From the NCBI GenBank assembly GCA_003171255.1, contig PMYK01000045.1, positions 30,735 through 72,389 of the forward strand: a stretch of 41,655 bases of DNA, written 5' to 3'. Below, piece by piece: positions 1 to 6,470 of the stretch (the first letter of the stretch is position 1; each line of letters opens with the position of its first letter). The DNA comes from Chloroflexota bacterium (GTDB lineage: Bacteria; Chloroflexota; Limnocylindria; Limnocylindrales; CSP1-4). Position numbers and translations under genes: made by a program. The notes beneath the pieces were generated by a model. That model saw only the letters and a list, made by a program, of their open reading frames with translations. It searched no databases and was not told where the DNA came from.

Positions 1-291
1 AGCCGCGAAGAGAAGCGCAAGCGTGAGCGTGAGGACGCCGAGATTGCGGCCACGCGTATCGGCAGCACGACTCTGACCATGGGCGTGAAGGTGGGCGAGG
101 GCGGCAAGCTCTACGGCTCCATCACGGCCAAGGAGATCGCCGAAGCTCTCGGACGCCGCGGCATCACCGTCGACCGCCACAAGATCGAGCTGCCGGAACC
201 GCTCAAGACCCTCGGCACCTACAAGGTCGCCGTGAAGGTCTTTGCCGGAATGACGCCCGAAGTGACGATCGTCGTCGAGCCTAAGGGCTAA
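1..291 (+). CDS. rplI: 50S ribosomal protein L9, C-terminal part (5' end outside window)
   Basis: The reading frame is open from the first base and ends with TAA at 289-291, giving 96 residues with no start, so the gene begins outside the window. It opens with the charged, Lys/Arg/Glu-rich end of the long connecting helix typical of L9. The compact C-terminal domain follows, with the stretch GGKLYGSITAKEIAEAL and the terminal strand region VTIVVEP. L9 binds 23S rRNA near the base of the L1 stalk and spans towards the neighbouring ribosome. The next gene converges on it after only 16 bases, and I see no clear terminator hairpin between them. Confidence 0.95.
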   Translation, partial: SREEKRKREREDAEIAATRIGSTTLTMGVKVGEGGKLYGSITAKEIAEALGRRGITVDRHKIELPEPLKTLGTYKVAVKVFAGMTPEVTIVVEPKG

Positions 292-307
292 GGAGCGGGC
301 TCGGGAG

Positions 308-1150
308 CTACGCGCCAGGCGGCCCCTTGCGGACGCGTTCGCGCTGCCGATCGAAGTCGCCGCGGGCCGAGTTTATTCGCTCGGTCCACCACGTGGCCCC
401 GGCATCGGCGAACTCGCGCGTGATCTCGGCCGCGTGAACGGGATCGTCGGACGGGGTCACGCCCGCGACGAGAATGTCGAACGGTTCCGCGGACGTGCGC
501 AGCTCGCCGACCAGCTCGCGGATTCCGCGAACATCGTCGGGAGTCAGTGGCGCGCTCGTGCCGTCCGGGTTGCGGCGCAACGGCCACGTTCCGTCGAGTC
601 GGGCCGCGCGCCGGAAGGGGGCACGGACCGGCCACGTCGCGGCCGCCCAGATCGGTATGCGCGGCTGCAGTGGGCGCGGCAGGAACTGCACATCCTCGAG
701 CCTGTAGTACTCGCCACTGAAGCTGAACCGCTCGCCGCTCCAGCACCGGGCGATGATTTCGAGGCCTTCGTCAAGCTTCGCGGCGCGGATCTTGGCGTCG
801 TCTTCTTCGGCGAAGGCGGTGAACTCCTTGGCCGGGGCCCCGAGGCCAATCCCCAGCGTGAACCGCCCGCCGGAGAGGTGGTCGAGCGTCACGGCTTCGC
901 GGGCCACGGTCCACGGCCGGCGGCGCGGCAGGGGCGTGACCATCGGGCCTATGCGGACGCGTTTCGTTGCCAGGGCCATGGCCGCGAGCAGGATCCACGG
1001 GTCGCCGTATGGCACCCCCTCGTCCCGCCAGACATGGTCCCACAGCCACACGGCATCCCAGCCCGAATCCTCTGCCTCGTGGGCAATCTCGGCCGTGAGG
1101 TGTGGGTCGGCGTATGGTCCAAAGTTGGGGAGGTCGATGGCGAACTTCAT
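308..1150 (-). CDS. LLM-class flavin-dependent oxidoreductase
   Basis: Predicted 280-residue luciferase-like monooxygenase (FMN or F420 dependent; substrate unknown). The N-terminal barrel strand MKFAIDLPNFGPYADP, the WDHV motif near residue 37, and the GRFTLGIGLGAPAKEF segment at about 95-110 are hallmarks of the bacterial luciferase superfamily. The family normally runs 280-340 residues, so this is short but complete. I chose the ATG at 1150 rather than the TTG two codons upstream because TAAGCT sits exactly 6 bases before that ATG, matching the leaderless pattern of several other genes here, while no Shine-Dalgarno is visible. It converges with rplI. Cofactor choice cannot be read from sequence; F420 is plausible in this kind of organism but is an inference. 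Confidence 0.85.
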   Translation of the reverse strand: MKFAIDLPNFGPYADPHLTAEIAHEAEDSGWDAVWLWDHVWRDEGVPYGDPWILLAAMALATKRVRIGPMVTPLPRRRPWTVAREAVTLDHLSGGRFTLGIGLGAPAKEFTAFAEEDDAKIRAAKLDEGLEIIARCWSGERFSFSGEYYRLEDVQFLPRPLQPRIPIWAAATWPVRAPFRRAARLDGTWPLRRNPDGTSAPLTPDDVRGIRELVGELRTSAEPFDILVAGVTPSDDPVHAAEITREFADAGATWWTERINSARGDFDRQRERVRKGPPGA

Positions 1151-1156
1151 TCGCAA

Positions 1157-1162
1157 AGCTTA
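1157..1162 (-). promoter_or_regulatory. -10-like box of a leaderless start (LLM oxidoreductase)
   Basis: On the minus strand TAAGCT is followed by 6 bases and then the ATG at 1150, so transcription would begin at or next to the start codon. No Shine-Dalgarno is present. No convincing -35 is seen. Confidence 0.45.
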
Positions 1163-1294
1163 AGGGACTCATACCCAGCCGGGGTTCTTGGCGGGTTTTC
1201 CCGTCCTTCGGAGCGGCGCCGACCCTACTAGCGGCGGCGGCGGCGCGGCGCGGTGTCTCTGGCCAGGGGCTCCCGGCCGCGCCATCATTCACGC

Positions 1295-2542
1295 ATGATT
1301 TTCGGCCGTCTCCACATCATCCACTGCGATCTCGACGCGTTCTTCGCGGCGGTGGAGCAACGCGACCGGCCCGAGCTGCGAGGCAAGCCCGTCATCGTCG
1401 GTGGCGACCCGGGGTCGCGCGGCGTGGTCAGCACCTGCAGCTACGAGGCGCGCAAGTTCGGCGTCCATTCGGCCATGCCGGTGCGAACCGCGCTCTCGCT
1501 CTGCCCGAACGGCATCTTCGTGCCGGTCGACGGCGCCAAGTACCAGCGCGTCAGCCGTGAGGTCATGACAGTCCTGCGCCGGTTCACGCCTATCGTCGAG
1601 CAGGTCTCGATCGACGAGGCCTTCCTCGACGTCGCCGGCTCGGAGGCTCTGTTCGGGCCCGCGCCGGAGATCGCCCGCCGGATCAAGGCGGACGTCGTCG
1701 CGACGACCGGGCTGACCGTTTCGGTCGGCGTCGCCACCAACAAGCTGATTGCGAAGGTGGGTTCGGACCTGCGCAAGCCCGACGGCCTGGTCGTTGTCCA
1801 GCCCGGCGAGGAGGCCGCCTTCCTCGCGCCACTGGAGATCAGGCGGCTGTGGGGGATCGGGCCCAAGACGGCCGATCGACTGCATGGTCTGGGCGTTCGA
1901 ACCATCGGCGAGCTGGCGGCGCTGCCGGTCGAGACGCTCGCGCGCGCCCTGGGCGACCACGGCGGCACGCTTCACGACCGGGCGCTGGGAATCGATGCGG
2001 ATCCGGTGATCGGCGGTGGCGAAGCGGCCAAGTCGGTCAGCCACGAGACGACATTCGCGGTGGACGTCACGGATCCGGCCGAGATCGAACGGACGCTGCT
2101 GGCCCTGACCGAGGGCGTGTCGGCCCGACTGCGGTCGGCCGGGATTCGAGCCGGCACCGTCGCCGTCAAGATCCGCGACTCGCAGTTTCGGACGATCACG
2201 CGCCAGAAGTCGCTGCCGGAGCCGAGCGACCTGACCGACACGATCTGGCGGGCGGCACTGGAGCTGACCCGGCCGGAGGTGCGCGGCAAGAAGATTCGAC
2301 TGCTGGGCGTTGCCGCGACCCAGCTCGGGGCCCCGGAGCAGATCAGCATGTTCGAGGTCGTGGACGCCAAGCAGCGGCGGGTCGTGGACGCCACGGACGC
2401 GGTCCGGCGTCGCTTCGGCGATCGCGCCGTCACCCGCGCCAGCCTGCTTCATCGGGGCCTGCCCGCCCCCTTCGAGCGCGACCCCGCGTCGGCCGTGGAG
2501 GGCCGCGTCGGGGTGCCGAAGATAGAGGACGAGGTGGAGTAG
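1295..2542 (+). CDS. dinB: DNA polymerase IV (Y-family translesion polymerase)
   Basis: 415-residue Y-family polymerase that copies past damaged template bases. The N-terminal catalytic palm has CDLDAFF (Asp12) and SIDEAFLD at 105-112 (Asp107, Glu108), the three carboxylates that hold the metal ions. The VSVGVATNKLIAKVGS segment and the helix-hairpin-helix-like thumb (RRLWGIGPKTADRL) follow. The little-finger domain contains VAVKIRDSQFRTITRQ. No beta-clamp binding motif is obvious near the end, but QISMFEV is a candidate. The ATG at 1295 is preferred over a GTG 42 bases upstream because family members begin just before IIHCDLDAFFAAVE; CATCAT lies 6 bases before it. Its neighbour ada and the SOS-type boxes at 4.2 kb make this a DNA-damage block, though no such box is seen directly upstream of dinB. 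Confidence 0.96.
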   Translation: MIFGRLHIIHCDLDAFFAAVEQRDRPELRGKPVIVGGDPGSRGVVSTCSYEARKFGVHSAMPVRTALSLCPNGIFVPVDGAKYQRVSREVMTVLRRFTPIVEQVSIDEAFLDVAGSEALFGPAPEIARRIKADVVATTGLTVSVGVATNKLIAKVGSDLRKPDGLVVVQPGEEAAFLAPLEIRRLWGIGPKTADRLHGLGVRTIGELAALPVETLARALGDHGGTLHDRALGIDADPVIGGGEAAKSVSHETTFAVDVTDPAEIERTLLALTEGVSARLRSAGIRAGTVAVKIRDSQFRTITRQKSLPEPSDLTDTIWRAALELTRPEVRGKKIRLLGVAATQLGAPEQISMFEVVDAKQRRVVDATDAVRRRFGDRAVTRASLLHRGLPAPFERDPASAVEGRVGVPKIEDEVE

Positions 2543-2563
2543 GTCCCCGCCGCCACGCGCCGC

Positions 2564-2613
2564 CACGCGCCGCGCCCCGCCGCGCCGCCACGCGCCGCGC
2601 CCCGCCGCGCCGC
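2564..2613. repeat. Perfect tandem duplication of a 25-bp GC-only-like unit
   Basis: Two exact copies (2564-2588 and 2589-2613) of a 25-base unit beginning CACGCGCCGCGCC. Degenerate partial copies (CGCCGCCACGCGC) lie directly upstream. It sits just after the dinB stop in a gene-free stretch. It is probably a replication-slippage product; no function is evident. Confidence 0.8.
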
Positions 2614-2632
2614 GCCGCTCATCGGGGAGCAG

Positions 2633-2870
2633 TTTCCACGCAACACCAGTGGGGGCGGTACAGAGTGAAAGGTGTCGACGTCGCCACCGGTGAGAGCGGC
2701 TGCGATGGCTCCGTTTCGGTCCCGATCGACCGGATTCGCGCTCAACAGGGCATCGAATCGACCCGTAGGAGCGTGAAATCCGGCCAGTGTCGCTTCGGGG
2801 CGGCCGCTCCGGAGCCGACGCCCGTCCCCGGGTTCAACCTAGTACCACCGTCATCGGTATTGCGTGGAAA
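2633..2870. repeat. 238-bp non-coding segment bounded by 29-bp imperfect inverted repeats (MITE-like)
   Basis: The left arm at 2633-2661 starts TTTCCACGCAA. The reverse complement of the right arm at 2842-2870 starts with the same 11 bases, and 23 of 29 positions match overall. Both arms end GGTAC on the inside. No open frame in the interior resembles a protein, and I see no clear target-site duplication. This element and the tandem repeat account for nearly all of the 380-base gap between dinB (ends 2542) and ada (ends 2923). It could be a relic of a small non-autonomous element or a dispersed intergenic repeat. Confidence 0.45.
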
Positions 2871-2922
2871 GTGGCGGGCGCCGGGCCTCCCGGGCGGGGA
2901 CGACCCAGTTTGACGAATCGGC

Positions 2923-4062
2923 TTACCGCACCGCAGCCACGCGATCGAGGTCGCGCTCGGCTACTTCCTCCGCGGCCGCCTCGGCGTCGAGGAGCTGGCG
3001 CTTGCGAGCCAGGCCGTAGGCGTAACCGCCCATCGACCCGTCCGAGCCCACGACGCGGTGGCAGGGGACGACGACCGCGACCGGGTTTGCGGCGCAGGCT
3101 GAGCCAACGGCCCGGGCGGCGCGAGGCGCACCGATAGCGGCGGCAATCTGGCCATACGAGCGAGTCTCGCCAGCGGGGATCCGTCGCAGCGCCTCCCATA
3201 CGCGCCGCCTGAATGCGGTGGCGTGGACGTCGAGCGGCAGCGTGTCTGCCTCGGGCCGCCGCCGACCGACCGCCAGGTCGGACACGATCGAGGCCAATTC
3301 GGCGAGAGAGGCATCGTCGCGGGAGACGGTCGCGTTCGGGAACTCGGTCCGCAACTCGGACGCCAGGGCGGAGGTATCACGGCCAAGCCGGACGGCGCAC
3401 AGGCCGCGGTCCGTGGCCGCGACCAGGGCCACTCCGTCCGGGATCGGGGCGATGGTCCAGCGGATGGACTCGCCGGCGGCGCCGTTCCGATACCGCCCCG
3501 GGGCCATGCCCAATTCGCCGTTGGCGGCCTCGTAGGCGGCGCTCGCCGAACCGTAGCCAGCATCGTAGAGCGCTCCGGTCACGTCCCGGCCGTTCGCGAG
3601 CCGCGACCGCAGCAGCTCCGCCCGCCTGGCCGCCAGCCACGCCCGCGGCGTGACGCCAAGCGATGCGCGGAACATCTCGCGGAGCCTGCGCTCCGGCAGG
3701 CGCAGCTCGCCGGCCAGCTCGCGGTCGGTCGGCGCATCGTCGCCGGCAGCAAGGGTCTGCGCTATTCGGGCGATCGCCGTCGCGACCGGATCGACCGCGG
3801 CCTGGCTCCACGCACCGAAGAGCCGGTCCGGGTGGCAGCGAAGGCACGGTCGGGCACCGACTGCGAGAGCCTCCTCGAGCCCGGATACGACCCGAACCCG
3901 CTCGCGACCCGGGGATCTGGCGGGGCATCCGGGCGTGCAGATGATGCCGGTGCTCGTCACCACGAACAGAAACGTCGGAACCGATCGCCGGGCGGAGATG
4001 GCCGCCCATTCGGCGTCGGCGACCGGTCGACCGACACTGCCGAGGCGCTGCGACTCATTCAT
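2923..4062 (-). CDS. ada: Bifunctional Ada: methylphosphotriester sensor / AraC-type regulator / O6-methylguanine-DNA methyltransferase
   Basis: 379 residues with all three parts of Ada. The N-terminal zinc domain has Cys42, Cys46, Cys73 and Cys76 (IICTPGC and RPCLRC), the same C-x3-C ... C-x2-C spacing as in E. coli, where the first Cys accepts methyl groups from phosphotriesters. An AraC-like helix-turn-helix region covers about 90-195 (LAGELRLPERRLREMF, GVTPRAWLAARR). The C-terminal methyltransferase domain carries the suicide cysteine in VVPCHRVVG (Cys334) and the arginine-finger region GAPRAARAVG. All catalytic residues are present, so it should both repair alkylated DNA and activate adaptive-response genes. 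It is transcribed divergently from the small gene at 4330 across a 267-base control region. TATCCT lies 7 bases before the ATG, so the start may be leaderless. No E. coli-type Ada box was found. Confidence 0.95.
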   Translation of the reverse strand: MNESQRLGSVGRPVADAEWAAISARRSVPTFLFVVTSTGIICTPGCPARSPGRERVRVVSGLEEALAVGARPCLRCHPDRLFGAWSQAAVDPVATAIARIAQTLAAGDDAPTDRELAGELRLPERRLREMFRASLGVTPRAWLAARRAELLRSRLANGRDVTGALYDAGYGSASAAYEAANGELGMAPGRYRNGAAGESIRWTIAPIPDGVALVAATDRGLCAVRLGRDTSALASELRTEFPNATVSRDDASLAELASIVSDLAVGRRRPEADTLPLDVHATAFRRRVWEALRRIPAGETRSYGQIAAAIGAPRAARAVGSACAANPVAVVVPCHRVVGSDGSMGGYAYGLARKRQLLDAEAAAEEVAERDLDRVAAVR

Positions 4063-4069
4063 GACGCCG

Positions 4070-4075
4070 AGGATA
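4070..4075 (-). promoter_or_regulatory. -10-like box of a leaderless start (ada)
   Basis: TATCCT on the minus strand, then 7 bases, then the ada ATG at 4062. No Shine-Dalgarno precedes this ATG. A 6-bp perfect hairpin (GCCCGG-CTT-CCGGGC, 4090-4104) lies just upstream of the box. Confidence 0.45.
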
Positions 4076-4148
4076 GCTATTCACTGACGGCCCGGCTTCC
4101 GGGCTTCGGCTTTGGACTGGGCTACCTCGCCTTGGGCCGGTCTCTCAA

Positions 4149-4171
4149 CCGTGACACGCTAGCTGTCACGG
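4149..4171. promoter_or_regulatory. Perfect dyad CCGTGACA-N7-TGTCACGG in the ada/4330 divergent region
   Basis: Eight-base arms at 4149-4156 and 4164-4171 are exact inverted copies around a 7-base centre. It lies upstream of both divergent genes, so an operator for a dimeric regulator is the natural reading. The regulator is unknown. With no following T-run it is not a convincing terminator. Confidence 0.4.
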
Positions 4172-4217
4172 GAGCCCACCAATCTCGTGGCACGAGCGGC
4201 GTTCGAACGAATATCTC

Positions 4218-4246
4218 TTGACATAGAACGTCCGTTCGAATAACCT
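4218..4246 (+). promoter_or_regulatory. Sigma70-type promoter of the 4330 gene
   Basis: TTGACA (4218-4223), a 17-base spacer and TAACCT (4241-4246). The -35 is a perfect consensus and the -10 fits TANNNT. It is one of the strongest promoters by eye in this window. The spacer is almost wholly occupied by the box at 4226-4237, and a palindrome CGTTCGAACG (4200-4209) sits just upstream. Confidence 0.75.
4226..4237. promoter_or_regulatory. SOS/LexA-like operator, copy 1 (GAACGTCCGTTC)
   Basis: GAAC-N4-GTTC is the pattern recognised by LexA/DinR in Gram-positive bacteria and Actinobacteria. This copy lies between the -35 and -10 of the promoter at 4218-4246, the classical repression position. TetR-family operators can also look like GAACGNNCGTTC, so the regulator's identity is inferred from the dinB/ada neighbourhood. 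Confidence 0.6.
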
Positions 4247-4260
4247 GCCAGCAAGTAATA

Positions 4261-4272
4261 GAACGTCCGTTC
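4261..4272. promoter_or_regulatory. SOS/LexA-like operator, copy 2 (GAACGTCCGTTC)
   Basis: Exact second copy of the 12-base box, 35 bases downstream of the first. Both are preceded by TA, giving a 14-base direct repeat. It falls just past the expected transcription start of the 4218 promoter, in the 5' leader of the 4330 gene. Confidence 0.6.
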
Positions 4273-4329
4273 ATCCGCTCAGTGCCCGAGCGAACGACGG
4301 CCAAGCCATAGCGAAGAGGAGCGCCCGCC

Positions 4330-4599
4330 ATGGCCATCGTCCGCATGGAGCCTGTAGATGTGCGCGTTCGAGCCGACTGGTTCGATGGCACGCCGCGTGA
4401 GATCACCTGGGGTGAGATCCGGCTACCCGTGACCAAACTTACGGCGGTTCGACGTGAGGATTCGGCGTACCGGATTGAAGTCGGACCACGCACGATCTTC
4501 GAAGTCGAGACGCCGGGCGCCACGTTGGCACTGTGTTTCCAGCATCGATCGCGCCGCTGGACCGTCAATGGCGTGGACGACGAGGTCGGCCTCTCCTAG
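4330..4599 (+). CDS. Small DUF6504-like protein under SOS-type operator control
   Basis: 89 residues, single domain, no signal or membrane segment. The ATG is supported by AGAGGAG at 4315-4321, 8 bases upstream. Recurrent features are a conserved-looking WG(E)IRLPVT segment near 27-35, GPRTIFEVET near 52-61, and RRWTVNGVDDE close to the C-terminus. This layout (a W-x-G strand, YR/FE strands, and a final RW..GVxD strand) resembles, from memory, the DUF6504 family often encoded beside imuB/dnaE2 mutasome genes in Actinobacteria. I could not verify that. The promoter with two GAAC-N4-GTTC boxes, and dinB plus ada next door, point to induction by DNA damage. Biochemical function is unknown. The assignment to a family is tentative; the reality of the gene is well supported. 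Confidence 0.75.
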   Translation: MAIVRMEPVDVRVRADWFDGTPREITWGEIRLPVTKLTAVRREDSAYRIEVGPRTIFEVETPGATLALCFQHRSRRWTVNGVDDEVGLS

Positions 4600-4718
4600 A
4601 TCGCCGGTCGGACGGCGCATTCCGTCGTTGGAGCCTCTGCTCCTCGCTCACGGACCTTCAAGTCCGCTCGCTCCGGTGCTCGGCTCCGCCTAGGACTGCG
4701 CTCGTCGGACCGGCGATC
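4599..4718. repeat. Long imperfect palindrome (16-base arms) with nested hairpins
   Basis: The arm GATCGCCGGTCGGACG (4599-4614) pairs with CGTCGGACCGGCGATC (4703-4718) with one mismatch. The enclosed 88 bases contain a smaller stem (CGGAC-CTTCAA-GTCCG) and further GGAGC/GCTCC complementarity. It starts at the stop codon of the 4330 gene. It could act as that gene's terminator-like end structure or be an extragenic palindromic repeat. No T-run follows either arm. Confidence 0.45.
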
Positions 4719-4832
4719 GGATTCCGTGGCGATCCGACCGGGCAGCCGATCCCGCGGCCGCTTCTTGCGGGTCTAGCCGGCGCCCGGCTGCTAGGCAGAA
4801 CAACCGATCGACGCCGGGCGGCTCGGACTCCC

Positions 4833-4838
4833 TACAAT
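4833..4838 (+). promoter_or_regulatory. -10 box TACAAT of the folate operon, leaderless start
   Basis: TACAAT is followed by 7 bases and then the ATG of the fchA-like gene at 4846. No Shine-Dalgarno is present between them. This is the clearest leaderless arrangement in the window and the likely promoter of the three-gene folate operon. Confidence 0.65.
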
Positions 4839-4845
4839 TCCAACC

Positions 4846-5538
4846 ATGAACGATCCGCGCGCGAATGACTCGTTCTCGGAAATGACTGTCGGCCAATTCG
4901 TCGAGCGTCTGTCCTCGGCCGAACCCGTTCCCGGAGGCGGATCGGCCTCGGCGATAGCGGCAGCGCTTGGGGCGTCGCTCATCTCGATGGTCGCCGCCCT
5001 ATCGACAGGCAAGCCCAAGTACGCGGCCTACGAGCCGACTCTCGCCAGGTGCGAGGCGGTTGGGCACGAACTCGCTGCGGAGTTCCTGCGCCTGGCGGAT
5101 CGCGACGCCGAGGCCTACGCTGGCTATGCGGCGGCCCTTAAGCTGCCGCGCGAGCCCGAGGAGCAGCAGGAGGCACGGCGGACGGCTATTCGTGCGGCGG
5201 CGCGCGTGGCTTCGGAGGCGCCCTGGGAGTGCGCCAAGGCCTGCGGGCGATTAGCAGTCGCGGCTGAGGCTCTGGCCGGGCGTAGCAACGTGAACGCCGC
5301 AAGTGATGTGCTCGTGGCCGCGCTGCTCGCGGAGGCCGCTGCGCGGGGCGCGGCCGAGAACGTGCTGATCAACCTGCCCTCCACGGGCGACGAGCAGTAC
5401 GCGGAGACGATGCGCTGGAACGTGGACTCCATGCTCCACGAGATCGCGGCGGTTGCGGCCCGGACCCGCGAGATCGTCCTGTCCGGGCAGTTGCAGGAAC
5501 CGGAACCGGAACCGGAACCGGAGCCGGAGCCAGCGTGA
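4846..5538 (+). CDS. fchA: Cyclodeaminase/cyclohydrolase family protein (formimino-THF cyclodeaminase or methenyl-THF cyclohydrolase)
   Basis: 230 residues, all-helical FTCD_C/FchA family. The PVPGGGSASA signature is at 27-36, and the helices and NVNAASDVLVAALLAEAAARGA segment follow in the usual order. Members either release ammonia from 5-formimino-THF, giving 5,10-methenyl-THF, or interconvert methenyl-THF and 10-formyl-THF (FchA of acetogens and methylotrophs). Both roles suit the context: a separate ftcD at 23148 lacks this domain, and the gene directly heads folD-fhs. The C-terminus ends in six Glu-Pro pairs (218-229), encoded by GAACCG/GAGCCG repeats, an unusual tail absent from typical members. 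Its stop overlaps the GTG start of folD, indicating translational coupling. Symbol given by family and context, not proven activity. Confidence 0.85.
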   Translation: MNDPRANDSFSEMTVGQFVERLSSAEPVPGGGSASAIAAALGASLISMVAALSTGKPKYAAYEPTLARCEAVGHELAAEFLRLADRDAEAYAGYAAALKLPREPEEQQEARRTAIRAAARVASEAPWECAKACGRLAVAAEALAGRSNVNAASDVLVAALLAEAAARGAAENVLINLPSTGDEQYAETMRWNVDSMLHEIAAVAARTREIVLSGQLQEPEPEPEPEPEPA

Positions 5539-6470
5539 CCGACGCACGAGACGGAGGCGCGGCGGCGCCCGGGCCCCGCTTGCTCACCGGCAGCCCGATC
5601 GCGGCGGAGATACGCGCGGGGCTGACCGAGGACTTCGCCAGGTTCAAGGAGCGCTGGGGCCACTCGCCGACGCTCGCTGTGGTGCTGGTCGGAGCGGATG
5701 CTCCGTCGGCGGTCTACTTGCAGCAGATCCTGCGGAGCTGCCAGAAGGTCGGAGTCGACGGGCGGCTTGTCGAGATCGGCTCCGAGGTAACGCCCGAGGC
5801 TCTTTGCACAGAGATCGAGGCGCTCAATGCCGATGCGGCGGTCGCCGGGATCATCGTCCAGATGCCCCTGCCGGCCCACATCCCCCTGCGGACGGTCATC
5901 GACTCGATCGATCCAGCCAAGGACATCGACGGCATCCACCCCCGCAACGCCGGCCTGCTCTCGCTAGGCTACGACGGCTTTCTGCCGGCGACGGCCCAGG
6001 CCTCGGTCGAGATCCTCAAGCGGTCGGGCATCGAGATTGCCGGCAAGCGCGTGGTCGTGATCGGGCGCTCGAACGTGGTCGGCAGGCCGGCCGCGCTGCT
6101 GCTCATTCGCGAGCACGGCACGGTGACCGTGCTCCACTCCAGGACGCGCGACCTGGGCCACCACACCCGCGACGCCGAGATCCTGATCGTGGCCGCCGGA
6201 AAGCCGGGCCTGGTCACGGGCGAAATGCTCTCGCCGGGGGTGGTCGTCGTGGACGTGGGCATCAACGTCGTCCCCGATGGCCAGGGCGGTGAGAAGCTCG
6301 TCGGCGACGTGGACTTCGAATCGGCGAAGGGCGTCGTCTCAGCGATCACTCCGGTGCCGGGTGGGGTGGGGCCCCTGACCAACGCGCTGCTGCTGACGCA
6401 CTTGCTCCGAGCCGCCACGGACCAGGCGGAGCAGGGCGCTCGACCGACCGCGACCGGCGTGATGCCGTGA
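5535..6470 (+). CDS. folD: FolD: methylene-THF dehydrogenase with altered cyclohydrolase active site
   Basis: 311 residues, starting with a GTG that overlaps the previous stop. FolD normally oxidises 5,10-methylene-THF with NADP and hydrolyses methenyl-THF to 10-formyl-THF. The NADP-binding domain is intact (VIGRSNVVGRPAALLL, then HSRT) and the C-terminal PGGVGPLTNALL motif is present. Active-site Tyr61 is present, as are the Gln of IIVQMPLP and the Asp of PAKDIDG. However, the lysine four residues after the tyrosine in the usual YxxxK motif is Ile65 (YLQQI; codon 5727-5729). That lysine is considered essential for cyclohydrolase and not for dehydrogenase chemistry, so this enzyme may only be a dehydrogenase, with the upstream FchA-like protein doing the hydrolysis. 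It overlaps fhs by 4 bases. Confidence 0.94.
   Translation: MTDARDGGAAAPGPRLLTGSPIAAEIRAGLTEDFARFKERWGHSPTLAVVLVGADAPSAVYLQQILRSCQKVGVDGRLVEIGSEVTPEALCTEIEALNADAAVAGIIVQMPLPAHIPLRTVIDSIDPAKDIDGIHPRNAGLLSLGYDGFLPATAQASVEILKRSGIEIAGKRVVVIGRSNVVGRPAALLLIREHGTVTVLHSRTRDLGHHTRDAEILIVAAGKPGLVTGEMLSPGVVVVDVGINVVPDGQGGEKLVGDVDFESAKGVVSAITPVPGGVGPLTNALLLTHLLRAATDQAEQGARPTATGVMP

Noticed and set aside
2825-2850. GGTTCAACC resembling a tRNA T-arm
   Set aside because: No matching acceptor, D or anticodon stems surround it.
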